54,676 nucleotides of DNA, from assembly GCA_034189165.1 (NCBI GenBank), contig JAXHVN010000012.1, positions 1-54,676 of the forward strand, read 5' to 3'. The stretch comes from JAASSS01 sp021767745. GTDB taxonomy: Bacteria; Pseudomonadota; Gammaproteobacteria; UBA5335. The position numbers and the translations under genes are program-made. Position 1 is the stretch's first letter. Every line of letters begins with the position of its first letter. Shown here piece after piece: positions 24,189-32,595 of this stretch. Under the pieces are notes generated by a model that saw only the letters and a list, made by a program, of their open reading frames with translations, made no database searches and was not told the origin of the DNA.

Positions 24189-24962
24189 ATGAGACCGTAT
24201 AACGTGGTACGCACGCTGCCGCCAGGCGGCCTTCCGGCCTTGATCGTCCTGTTCTGTGTGCTCGGTATGGCGCTGCAGACGATCACGTGGTCACGCCGCC
24301 AGCAGCAGGCCGCCACGGCGCCCTCGCCGGCGGCAGCCACCCTTTCCCCGGTGGCCCAGTCCTCGGCGACGCTGCGCCAAGAGATTGACCGCGCCCAGCT
24401 GTTCGGAGTTCCCCCGGCAGCGGAGGGCACCCTCGCCACGGCGCCGGCCGAATCGCCGCCGATCACGCTGCGTGGGGTGCTGGCCGGTCTGGAGCCGGCA
24501 CTGGCCATCCTTGATGTCGCCGGCGAGCAGCGCGCCTACCGCATCGGTGACACGCTCTATGACGACGCCCGCCTGGTGGTCGTCGAGCCGCAGGCCGTGG
24601 TCATCCAGCGCGGTCCGCAGCGGCAGGTACTGCCGCTCGAGGTCGCCGAGGCGTTGCCCCGGCCCGCACAGGCCCAGCCCGTGCCTGCTACAGACGCCGC
24701 GGAGGCGGATGCCGAATTCGGCGATCTGGAGGCACTGCTCGGTGGCGTTGCGGTGACGCCGGTCTACGATGAGCGTGGCCGCCTCGCCGGCTATCGCCTG
24801 ATGCCGCAGATCGACGATGCCATGCTCTCGCAGATGGGCATGACGCGTGAAGAGCTCGAGGCCGAGGCCGAATTGGTCACGGCCGAGGGCGATCCCGAAT
24901 TCGTTGCCATGCTGCAGCAGATGCGCGGCGACCCCGCCACTGGCGGCGCCGGCGCGCCATGA
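24189..24962 (+). CDS. gspC: Type II secretion protein GspC
   Basis: GspC links the inner-membrane platform to the secretin. The 257 residues have a short cytoplasmic start, one membrane helix (LPALIVLFCVLGMALQTITW) and a homology region that binds GspD (TLRGVLAGLEPALAILDV, YRIGDTLYDDARLVVVEPQA, VVIQRGPQRQVLPL). A PDZ-like end begins TPVYDERGRLAGYRLMPQID but then becomes an acidic helical stretch without the usual GD-x-hydrophobic-NG loop, so the PDZ is degenerate or shortened. Stop overlaps the gspD start (ATGA). Confidence 0.85.
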   Translation: MRPYNVVRTLPPGGLPALIVLFCVLGMALQTITWSRRQQQAATAPSPAAATLSPVAQSSATLRQEIDRAQLFGVPPAAEGTLATAPAESPPITLRGVLAGLEPALAILDVAGEQRAYRIGDTLYDDARLVVVEPQAVVIQRGPQRQVLPLEVAEALPRPAQAQPVPATDAAEADAEFGDLEALLGGVAVTPVYDERGRLAGYRLMPQIDDAMLSQMGMTREELEAEAELVTAEGDPEFVAMLQQMRGDPATGGAGAP

Positions 24963-26989
24963 TCCCGACTTTACCTGCGAGGCCCGCCGTGTCCGCCCGA
25001 CTCTCCCGCCGCCTGTTTCGCCCGCTCGTGCCGTTGTGTGCGCTGCTCCTGCAGCCGGCCGCAGTCTTCGCCGAGGCGGTGACGCTGAATCTGCAGGAGG
25101 CCGACATCCGTGCGGTGATCGATACCGTCAGCCGCATCACCGGCCGCAACTTCGTGGTCGACCCGCGCGTCAGCGGCGAGGTGACGGTGGTATCGGCCGA
25201 GCCGCTCGAGCCCGAGCAGGTTTACGAGGTGTTCCTGTCCGTGCTCGAGGTCAACGGCTACGCCGCGGTGCCGCAGGGCGCGGTGATCAAGATCGTGCCG
25301 GACGTCAACGCGCGCCAGAGTGCCACGCCGGTCGTCGGGCAGAGCACGCGGGCGGACAGCGCCAGTCTGGTCACCAGCGTGATCGAACTGCGCAACGTGC
25401 CGGCCGCCCAGCTCGTGCCGGTGTTGCGGCCACTGGTGCCGCAGAACGGCCACGTCGCCGCCTATCCGGAAGCGAACGCGCTGATCGTCAGCGACACGGC
25501 GGCCAACGTCGAGCGGCTGCGGCAGATCGTGCAGCGGATCGATCGCAGTGGCTATGACGATGCCGAGATCGTGCGGCTGCGCCAGGCCTCGGCGAGCCAG
25601 GTGGCGCAGACCCTGCAGGCGCTGACGGGCGGAGATGGCCAGGGTCTGGTAGCGGACACGCGCACCAACAGCATCGTGATCGCCGGCCCGCCGAGCACCC
25701 GCGCGCGCCTGCGCCAGTTGATCGGCGAACTCGACGCCGCCGGGCCGAGCGAAGGCAACACGCAGGTGGTGTACCTGCGCTACGCCAGCGCGGAGGATCT
25801 GGTGCCGGTGCTGGCGACATTGCTGGCGCCGGAGGAGGGTACGTCCAGCCCACCGACGCCGATTGCCGCGCCCGCCGGCGAGCTGGAAGGTGCGCCGACG
25901 CCGGTGCCGGCTGCCGTGGTGGCGGCCGATGGCTCCTCCGTGCAGGCGTTCCCGGCGATCAACGCGCTGATCCTGCGGGGCAATCCGGAGCAGACGCGGG
26001 GTCTGCGCAGCGTGATCGAGCAGCTCGATATCCGCCGCCCGCAGGTGCTGGTGGAGGCCATCATCGTCGAGATCGCCGCCGAACGTACCGAGGAACTCGG
26101 CCTGCAGTGGCTGGTGAACGGGCTGAACGGCGAGGGCGTGACCGGTGTCACCAACTTCACCAACGGTGGCATCAGCGCGCGTGACCTCGGCGCCTCGATC
26201 CTGGCCAACGAGGTGCCGCCCATCGGCGCCGGTCTGTCGCTGCTCGGCGGCGAGTTCAACGGCGGCACGGACTTCGGCGTGTTGCTCCAGGCGCTGATCA
26301 GCGATACCGAGACCAACGTGCTGTCCACGCCGACCCTGCTGACGCTCGACAACCAGGAGGCGGAGATCGTGGTTGGCCAGAACGTGCCGTTCGTCACCGG
26401 TTCGTTCGCCACTGACACCTTCGCCGGCGGCAACGACGGCGTGAACCCCTTCCAGACCATCGAGCGCGAGGATGTGGGTGTGGAGCTGCGGATCCTGCCG
26501 CAGATCACCGACGGCGGCGCCATCCAGCTCACCGTGGAGCAGGAGGTCTCGAATATCGCGCAGACCACGGTGCCGAACGTGGCCGACATCATCACCAACA
26601 AGCGCCAGATCAAGACCGCCGTGCTGGTCGACGACGGCGCGGTGATCGTGCTCGGCGGGCTGATCGATGACCAGGCCCGCGAGCGCATCCAGAAGGTACC
26701 GGGGCTCGGTGATTTGCCGGTCCTTGGCACCCTGTTCCGCTTCCGCGACGTGGACCTGCTCAAGCGCAACCTGATGGTCTTCATCCGGCCGCGCATCCTG
26801 CGTCTGCCCGTCGACAACAACCTGATCTCCAACCAGAAGTACAACTCGCTGCGCCGCCAGCAGCTGGAGTTGCTGGACGAGGAAGGCCAGGATCTGCTCG
26901 CCACGCCGCCGCTGTTGCCGCCGCTGTCCCCGGGCAATGGACCGGCGGGCGGATTGCCGGAGCGAGGCTTCGATGGCGATCTCGACTGA
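24959..26989 (+). CDS. gspD: Type II secretion secretin GspD
   Basis: GspD is the outer-membrane channel of the system. The 676 residues carry a signal peptide with a long basic start (LVPLCALLLQPAAVFAEA), the N0 domain (VTLNLQEADIRAVIDTVSRI), repeats N1-N3 (for example VIELRNVPAAQLVPVLRPLV and VVYLRYASAEDLVPVLATLL), and the secretin core with VPGLGDLPVLGTLFRFRDVD. Then come NLMVFIRPRILR and a short S-domain-like tail. An Ala/Pro-rich insert lies in N3 near 295-325. No lipobox is present and no pilotin gene is adjacent. Confidence 0.95.
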   Translation: MIPTLPARPAVSARLSRRLFRPLVPLCALLLQPAAVFAEAVTLNLQEADIRAVIDTVSRITGRNFVVDPRVSGEVTVVSAEPLEPEQVYEVFLSVLEVNGYAAVPQGAVIKIVPDVNARQSATPVVGQSTRADSASLVTSVIELRNVPAAQLVPVLRPLVPQNGHVAAYPEANALIVSDTAANVERLRQIVQRIDRSGYDDAEIVRLRQASASQVAQTLQALTGGDGQGLVADTRTNSIVIAGPPSTRARLRQLIGELDAAGPSEGNTQVVYLRYASAEDLVPVLATLLAPEEGTSSPPTPIAAPAGELEGAPTPVPAAVVAADGSSVQAFPAINALILRGNPEQTRGLRSVIEQLDIRRPQVLVEAIIVEIAAERTEELGLQWLVNGLNGEGVTGVTNFTNGGISARDLGASILANEVPPIGAGLSLLGGEFNGGTDFGVLLQALISDTETNVLSTPTLLTLDNQEAEIVVGQNVPFVTGSFATDTFAGGNDGVNPFQTIEREDVGVELRILPQITDGGAIQLTVEQEVSNIAQTTVPNVADIITNKRQIKTAVLVDDGAVIVLGGLIDDQARERIQKVPGLGDLPVLGTLFRFRDVDLLKRNLMVFIRPRILRLPVDNNLISNQKYNSLRRQQLELLDEEGQDLLATPPLLPPLSPGNGPAGGLPERGFDGDLD

Positions 26990-28472
26990 GTCGGCACCGC
27001 CGGCCGGGCGCGTCCAGCTGCCGTTCGCCTTCGCGCGCCGTCACGGCGTGCTGGTGCATGAGATGCACGAGGATGGCGCCCGGATCTGGCATCGTCCCGG
27101 CATCGGGCTGGAGGCGCTGACTGCGCTGCAGGCCCTGCTGCTGTGCCCGCTGCGGCTGCAGGAGATCCCGGCGGCCGAGTTCGATCAGGCGCTGGAGCGG
27201 CGCTACGCGGGCGAGGGCGGCGAGGCGGCCGCCGCGGCCGATACGCTCGACGCCCAGCCACTGGAGGATCTCAGCCAGGCGCTGGGCGAGCCGCAGGATC
27301 TGCTGGAGAGCGCCGACGATGCGCCCGTCATCCGCTTCATCAACGCCGTGCTCGGCGAGGCGGTACGTGAGGGGGCCTCGGACATCCACATCGAGCCGGC
27401 CGAGCGCGACGTGCGCGTGCGCTTTCGCATCGATGGCGTGCTGCGCGACATCCTGCGGCCCCGCGGCGGGCTGGCGCCGGTGATCATCTCGCGCATCAAG
27501 GTCATGGCCCGGCTGGACATCGCCGAGAAGCGGCTGCCCCAGGACGGTCGCATCTCGTTGCGGATCGGCGGCCGCCCGGTGGACGTGCGAGTCTCGACCC
27601 TGCCCAGTGCGCACGGCGAGCGGGTGGTGCTGCGGCTGCTGGACAAGCAGGCCGGCCGGCTCGACCTCGCCCAGATCGGCATGATCGAAGGCGACGCGCA
27701 GCGTCTGGCGCGAATCATCCAGCGCCCGCACGGCATCGTGCTGGTCACCGGACCCACGGGCTCCGGCAAGACCACCACGCTATACGCGGCCCTGACCCGT
27801 CTGAACGAGTCCTCGCGCAACATCATGACGGTCGAAGACCCGATCGAGTACTTCCTGGATGGCATCAGCCAGACGGCGGTCAACCCGCGGGTGGACATGA
27901 GCTTCGCCCGCGGCCTACGGGCCATCCTGCGGCAGGATCCGGACGTGGTGATGGTCGGTGAGATCCGCGATCTGGAAACCGCGCGGATCGCCGTCCAGGC
28001 CAGCCTGACCGGGCATCTGGTGCTCTCCACGCTGCACACCAACACCGCGGTCGGCGCCGTGACCCGGCTGATCGACATGGGCATCGAGCCCTTCCTGCTC
28101 TCCTCCAGCCTGCTGGCGACGCTGGCCCAGCGGCTGGTGCGCCGACTGTGCCTGGACTGCCGCGAAGCCTACGTGCCGGACGCCGCCGAGCGTGCGCTGG
28201 TCGGCCTCCCGGCCGAACAGGCGGTCACCTTCCATCGGCCGGTCGGCTGCAGCGCCTGTCAGCACACCGGCTATCGCGGGCGTATCGGCATCTATGAGCT
28301 GGTGGAGATCGATGAGCGTCTGCGCGGCCTGATCCATGATCGCGCGGCCGAGGCGGCGCTGGAGGCGCAGGCTCGTCGTCAGGCGCCCTCCATCCGCGAG
28401 GAGGCGGTCGGCAAGCTGTGCGCCGGCATCACCTCGCTGGAGGAGGTGCTGCGGGTCACCCGCGAGGGCTAG
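26973..28472 (+). CDS. gspE: Type II secretion ATPase GspE
   Basis: GspE is the cytoplasmic hexameric ATPase driving pseudopilus growth. The 499 residues have an N-terminal domain that binds GspL, Walker A LVTGPTGSGKTTTLYAAL, the Asp box MTVEDPIEYFLDGISQTAVN, Walker B VVMVGEIRDLETARIAVQAS, His box LTGHLVLSTLHTNTAVGAVT and the GspE-specific zinc motif CLDC...CSAC. Start ATG at 26973 overlaps the gspD end by 17 bp and has GAGG-like ribosome sequence; an earlier in-frame ATG at 26937 is less likely. Confidence 0.95.
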   Translation: MAISTESAPPAGRVQLPFAFARRHGVLVHEMHEDGARIWHRPGIGLEALTALQALLLCPLRLQEIPAAEFDQALERRYAGEGGEAAAAADTLDAQPLEDLSQALGEPQDLLESADDAPVIRFINAVLGEAVREGASDIHIEPAERDVRVRFRIDGVLRDILRPRGGLAPVIISRIKVMARLDIAEKRLPQDGRISLRIGGRPVDVRVSTLPSAHGERVVLRLLDKQAGRLDLAQIGMIEGDAQRLARIIQRPHGIVLVTGPTGSGKTTTLYAALTRLNESSRNIMTVEDPIEYFLDGISQTAVNPRVDMSFARGLRAILRQDPDVVMVGEIRDLETARIAVQASLTGHLVLSTLHTNTAVGAVTRLIDMGIEPFLLSSSLLATLAQRLVRRLCLDCREAYVPDAAERALVGLPAEQAVTFHRPVGCSACQHTGYRGRIGIYELVEIDERLRGLIHDRAAEAALEAQARRQAPSIREEAVGKLCAGITSLEEVLRVTREG

Positions 28473-29687
28473 ATGGCGGCCTATCAATACGTTGCGCTCG
28501 ACGCCAGCGGGCGGCGCCGCAAGGGCATGGTGGAGGCCGATCACCCGCGGCAGGTCCGCGCCCGCCTGCGCGCCGAGTCGCTGACGCCGCTGCAGGTCGA
28601 GCTGGTGGCGCAGCGTGGCCGCCGGCCCGGCTTCACCTGGCCGGGCCGGCGCATCGGCGTGGCACAGCTTGCGTTGATGACCCGCCAGCTGGCCACGCTG
28701 CTGCGGGCGGCGCTGCCGGTGGAGGAAGCGCTCGCCACCGTCGCCGAACAGACCGAGCAGCCGCGGGCTCGGGCACTGCTGCTCTCGCTGCGTGCGCAGG
28801 TGGTGGAGGGCCGCGCGCTGGGGCAGGCCATGCAGGCCCATCCGGCGGTCTTCGGCGCCGACTACTGCGCCACGGTCACTGCCGGCGAGCAGACCGGCCG
28901 GCTGGACGTGGTGCTGGAACGGCTCGCCGACCTCGTGGAGCGGCGCCAGCAGCTGCAGCAGAAGCTGACGACCGCGTTGATCTACCCGCTGCTGCTGGCG
29001 GTGGTCGCCGTGCTGATCGTGGTCGGCCTGCTGACCTACGTCGTGCCCCAGGTGGTCGACGTGTTCGTCGGCATGGACCAGACCCTGCCGCTGCTCACGC
29101 GTCTGCTGATCGGCTTCAGCGAAGCGCTGCAGCGCTGGGGGCTCTATGCGCTGGCGTTGCTGGCCGCGGCGATGGCTGGCGCCGGCTGGCTGCTGCGCCA
29201 GCCGCGCTGGCGGCGGCGGGCGCATGCCCTGCAGCTGCGGGTGCCCGGCCTGCGCCGGCTGATCGTCGGCGCCAATACCAGCCGTTTCACCCGCACGCTG
29301 AGCATCCTCATCGCCAGTGGTGTGCCGGCCGTGGAGGCGATGCGGATCGGCGCCGGGGTGATCGGCAATATGCCGATGCGCGCCGCGGTGGAGGCGGCGG
29401 CCGGCCGCGTGCGGGAGGGGGCGAGCCTGTTCCAGAGCCTGTCGGTGACCGGATACTTTGCGCCGCTGGCCCTGCATCTGATCGCCAGCGGCGAGGCCAG
29501 CGGCCGGCTGGAAGAACTGCTCGAGCGCTCGGCCGACGCCCTGGAGCGCGAACAGGAGGCCTGGCTCGCCACGCTCATGAGCCTGCTCGAACCGCTGATG
29601 ATCCTCGTGATGGGCGGCCTGGTCCTGCTGATCGTGCTGGCGATCATGCTGCCCGTGTTCAACCTCAACCAGATGGTGGGATTCTGA
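28473..29687 (+). CDS. gspF: Type II secretion platform protein GspF
   Basis: GspF is the polytopic inner-membrane protein at the base of the pseudopilus. The 404 residues hold two repeated GspF domains, the first with QLALMTRQLATLLRAALPVE and the second with FTRTLSILIASGVPAVEAMR. Membrane helices follow each (LIYPLLLAVVAVLIVVGLLT; LLEPLMILVMGGLVLLIVLA). It ends with the typical MLPVFNLNQMVGF. The ATG directly abuts the gspE stop. Length and order are standard. Confidence 0.95.
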   Translation: MAAYQYVALDASGRRRKGMVEADHPRQVRARLRAESLTPLQVELVAQRGRRPGFTWPGRRIGVAQLALMTRQLATLLRAALPVEEALATVAEQTEQPRARALLLSLRAQVVEGRALGQAMQAHPAVFGADYCATVTAGEQTGRLDVVLERLADLVERRQQLQQKLTTALIYPLLLAVVAVLIVVGLLTYVVPQVVDVFVGMDQTLPLLTRLLIGFSEALQRWGLYALALLAAAMAGAGWLLRQPRWRRRAHALQLRVPGLRRLIVGANTSRFTRTLSILIASGVPAVEAMRIGAGVIGNMPMRAAVEAAAGRVREGASLFQSLSVTGYFAPLALHLIASGEASGRLEELLERSADALEREQEAWLATLMSLLEPLMILVMGGLVLLIVLAIMLPVFNLNQMVGF

Positions 29688-29689
29688 CC

Positions 29690-30133
29690 ATGCAACGTGC
29701 TCCGCAGCGCGGCCGCCAGGCCGGCTTCACCCTGATCGAGATCATGGTCGTCGTGGTGATCCTCGGCATCCTCGCAGCCATCGTGGTGCCGAACGTGATG
29801 GACCGGCCGGATGCCGCCCGGGTGGTCAAGGCGCGCCAGGACCTGCGTTCGCTGGAAACCACGCTGAACCTGTACCGGCTGGACAACTTCCGCTACCCCA
29901 CGACCGACCAGGGGCTCGAGGCGCTGGTGGACGAGCCCACTTACGCGCCGGTGCCGCCGAACTACAAGGACGGCGGCTACCTCGATCGCCTGCCGACCGA
30001 CCCGTGGGGCAATCCCTACGTCTACCTCAGTCCCGGCACCCACGGCGCGTTCGACCTGTCGAGCCTGGGCGCGGACGGGCAGCCGGGCGGCGAGGGCATG
30101 GACGCGGACATCAACAACTGGGAGCTGGAGTAG
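29690..30133 (+). CDS. gspG: Major pseudopilin GspG
   Basis: GspG polymerises into the pseudopilus. The 147 residues begin with a short basic leader and the prepilin motif G-FTLIEIMVVVVILGILAAIV, cut before the Phe, with the conserved Glu at mature position 5. The C-terminal half has NFRYPTTDQGLEALV, DGGYLDRLPTDPWGNPYVY and SLGADGQPGGEGMDADINNW, a calcium-binding type end. The start ATG at 29690 lies two bases after the gspF stop. Confidence 0.96.
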   Translation: MQRAPQRGRQAGFTLIEIMVVVVILGILAAIVVPNVMDRPDAARVVKARQDLRSLETTLNLYRLDNFRYPTTDQGLEALVDEPTYAPVPPNYKDGGYLDRLPTDPWGNPYVYLSPGTHGAFDLSSLGADGQPGGEGMDADINNWELE

Positions 30134-30137
30134 GGCG

Positions 30138-30626
30138 ATGCGCGCCGCCGGCGGCTTCACGCTGATCGAGCTGCTGGTGGTGCTGGTGCTCATGGGTATC
30201 GTGCTCACCTTCGCGACGCTCGGCAGCGGCCTGGCCGGCAGTGAACGGCGCCTGGATCTGCTCGGCGAGCGGCTGGGCGGCTGTTTCGAGCGGGCGGGCG
30301 AGCGTGCCGTGGCGCGGGCGCAGGTGCTCGGTCTGGCGCTGGACGATGGCGTGCTGGACTGGCGCTATCGTGACCGTGGCGGCGGCTGGCAGCCCCTGCC
30401 GTCCGGCTGCAGCGTTCGGCGGCTGCCGGCCTGGGTGCGCGTCGACTGGCGTGTCGAAGGCCGTCGGCTCAGGCCTGGCGCGATCCGGCAGGGTCGGCCT
30501 GTGCTCGTCTGGTTGCCGGACGGCGCCGCGGCAGACTTCGTCCTGAATCTCGCGGCACCGGAGGGGGCGGCGCTGGTCATCGAGGGCGATGTGCTGGGTC
30601 GTGTCGAGCTGCGGCGCGATGGCTGA
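30138..30626 (+). CDS. gspH: Minor pseudopilin GspH
   Basis: A 162-residue minor pseudopilin of the pseudopilus, with the prepilin motif GGFTLIELLVVLVLMGIVLT near the start (Glu5 present). The remainder is a variable beta-rich domain with few conserved residues, as normal for GspH. It starts 4 bp after gspG and overlaps gspI by 8 bp. Position between gspG and gspI fixes the assignment. Confidence 0.9.
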   Translation: MRAAGGFTLIELLVVLVLMGIVLTFATLGSGLAGSERRLDLLGERLGGCFERAGERAVARAQVLGLALDDGVLDWRYRDRGGGWQPLPSGCSVRRLPAWVRVDWRVEGRRLRPGAIRQGRPVLVWLPDGAAADFVLNLAAPEGAALVIEGDVLGRVELRRDG

Positions 30627-31041
30627 GCGGGGCTTCACGCTGCTGGAAGTGATGGTGGCGCTGGCGGTGCTGGCGATCGCCCTGGGCGCGGCGCTGCAGA
30701 CCGCCGCCACCGGCAGCCGCCAGCTGGCGGAGCTGGAGGCGCGCACGGTGGCCGGCTGGGTGGCGCAGAATGTCGTCGCCGAGCTGCAGCTGGCGCCGGA
30801 CTGGCCGGCGCCCGGCATCCGGGAGGGCGTGCAGTCCCAGCTTGGCCGCGAGTGGGATTGGCAGGCGCGGATCGAGGCGACGAACGATTCGGACCTGCGC
30901 CGGGTGGAGGTGCGGGTGCAGCCGCGCCAGGGTGAGGGCGCGGGCTATCTGCTGGCGGCACTGCCGCGGCCGGCGCCGCCGGCGGACGAGGGCGAGGCCG
31001 GTGCCGGGCCGGCGCAGGATGGAGCGGCGCCGGATGCGTAG
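30619..31041 (+). CDS. gspI: Minor pseudopilin GspI
   Basis: A 140-residue minor pseudopilin that with GspJ and GspK starts the pseudopilus tip. Prepilin motif ERGFTLLEVMVALAVLAIAL, then WVAQNVVAELQLAPDWPAPG, a recognisable GspI core. The C-terminal 25 residues are Pro/Ala/Glu-rich. ATG at 30619 is chosen because it immediately precedes the short leader; it overlaps gspH. Overlaps gspJ by 8 bp. Confidence 0.92.
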   Translation: MAERGFTLLEVMVALAVLAIALGAALQTAATGSRQLAELEARTVAGWVAQNVVAELQLAPDWPAPGIREGVQSQLGREWDWQARIEATNDSDLRRVEVRVQPRQGEGAGYLLAALPRPAPPADEGEAGAGPAQDGAAPDA

Positions 31042-31666
31042 GCCACGCGGCTTCACGCTGCTCGAGCTGCTGGTGGCGATCGCGATTCTCGCGTTGCTGG
31101 CCGCCTTCGCCTATGCCGGGCTGAACGCGCTGCTGCGTCACACCGAGGCGACCCAGGCGGCGCTCGCGCCACTGCGCACGCTGCAGCAGGGCGTGGGCCA
31201 GCTCGAGCGTGACCTGCACCAGCTGGCACCACGTGGCGTGCGCGATGCCCGCGGCGATCCGCAGCCGCCGTTGCGCGTGCAGGGTCGGTCCGACCTGCCG
31301 CTGCAGCTGACCCAGTCCGGCTGGCTGAATCCACTGGCGGCGCCGCGGGCGGCTTTGCAGCGGGTGCACTATCGCCTCGACGGTCAGCGGCTCGAACGCA
31401 TCGCCTACGCGGTGCTGGACCAGCCGCCGGGCACCGCGGCCGTAGCCAGCAGCAGCGTGCTGTTCGAGGGGGTGACGCGCTTCGAGGTAGCGGTGTTCGA
31501 TGCCGATGCGCAGCGCTGGCGGAACGACTGGCCCCCGCCGGCGGAGGGAGGCGCGCCGTCCCGGCCGGGGCTGTCGGCGGGCGAGCCGCTGCCGCGGGCG
31601 CTACGCTGGCGGCTGGAGCTGGCGGGCCGGGATGGCACGCTGGAGCGGCTGGTGGTGCTGCCGTGA
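31034..31666 (+). CDS. gspJ: Minor pseudopilin GspJ
   Basis: A 210-residue minor pseudopilin, with prepilin motif RRPRGFTLLELLVAIAILAL and then LEATQAALAPL-like helix and QLERDLHQLAPRGVRDARGD, which is the GspJ core. The C-terminal domain has FEVAVFDADAQRWRNDWPPP and PRALRWRLELAGRDGTLERL. ATG at 31034 gives the shortest leader; ATG 31019 is an alternative. The stop overlaps the GTG of gspK (GTGA). Confidence 0.92.
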   Translation: MRRPRGFTLLELLVAIAILALLAAFAYAGLNALLRHTEATQAALAPLRTLQQGVGQLERDLHQLAPRGVRDARGDPQPPLRVQGRSDLPLQLTQSGWLNPLAAPRAALQRVHYRLDGQRLERIAYAVLDQPPGTAAVASSSVLFEGVTRFEVAVFDADAQRWRNDWPPPAEGGAPSRPGLSAGEPLPRALRWRLELAGRDGTLERLVVLP

Positions 31667-32595
31667 CTGCGCGTCAGCGCGGCGTCGCGCTGCTGACGGC
31701 GTTGCTGATCGCGGCGTTGGCGGCGCTGCTGGCGGTCACCGCGATCGAGCGGGAGTCTCTGGCGCTGCAGCGCACGCAGGCGATCATCATCGACGGTCAG
31801 GCCTGGGCCCTGGTCGGCCTGCTGGAGGCGCAGGCCCAGACACGCCTGACGCGCGACGCGGCGGCCGGGCCGGCGGATACACTCGCCGAATCCTGGGCCG
31901 CTATCGACAAGCAGATCTGGGAGATCGGCCAGGGACAGGGCCAGCTGGTCGATCTGCAGGGCCGGTTCAACATCAACAACCTGGCCGCCGGCGGTGCCGT
32001 GCAGGCCGCCTGGGCGAGCGCCTTCGAGCGGTTGCTGCAGGCGCTGGAGATCGATCCGGTGATCCTGCCGGCGGTGCTCGACTATCTGGATGCCGATAAC
32101 GAGGCGCGCGCCGGGGGTGCCGAGGATGCGTACTATCTGCGCCAGATGCCGCCGCGACGCAGCGCCGACGGACCGCTGACCGATGTCGAGGAACTGCGTG
32201 CGGTGCGCGGCATGACGCCAGCGATGTTCGGGCGCCTGGCGCCGCAGCTGACGGCCCTGCCGGAACCGACCACGATCAATGTCAATACGGCCGATGTGCC
32301 CGTGCTGCTCGCTCTCATGCCGCAGCCGTCGCGGGCGTTCGCAGCGCGGCTGCGGGCAAGGCAGGCAGAGGGAGGATTTATGGACGTGCAGTCTCTGCTG
32401 GTGGAGGCCCCGCCGGCGCCGGCGGGGGCGCCGGCGGCGCTGGATCTCGGCCTGGTGGGTGTCGGCAGCAACCATTTCGCCCTGCTCGGACGTCTGCAGC
32501 TGGCGGCGCGACCATTCCACTTCCGCAGCTTCCTAGAGCGCCGGCAGGCGCAGGTCGAAGTACGCTACCGCCAACGGGAGCTCACCGATGTCTAG
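31663..32595 (+). CDS. gspK: Minor pseudopilin GspK
   Basis: GspK caps the pseudopilus tip. The 310 residues begin RQRGVALLTALLIAALAALL, a prepilin-like start without Glu5, which is the normal GspK form. The large alpha domain includes LQGRFNINNLAAGG, VLDYLDADNEARAGGAEDAY and MTPAMFGRLAPQLTALPEPT, the last two from the conserved SAM-like region. GTG start at 31663, coupled to gspJ by a 4-bp overlap, and overlapping gspL by 8 bp. Confidence 0.94.
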   Translation: MTARQRGVALLTALLIAALAALLAVTAIERESLALQRTQAIIIDGQAWALVGLLEAQAQTRLTRDAAAGPADTLAESWAAIDKQIWEIGQGQGQLVDLQGRFNINNLAAGGAVQAAWASAFERLLQALEIDPVILPAVLDYLDADNEARAGGAEDAYYLRQMPPRRSADGPLTDVEELRAVRGMTPAMFGRLAPQLTALPEPTTINVNTADVPVLLALMPQPSRAFAARLRARQAEGGFMDVQSLLVEAPPAPAGAPAALDLGLVGVGSNHFALLGRLQLAARPFHFRSFLERRQAQVEVRYRQRELTDV

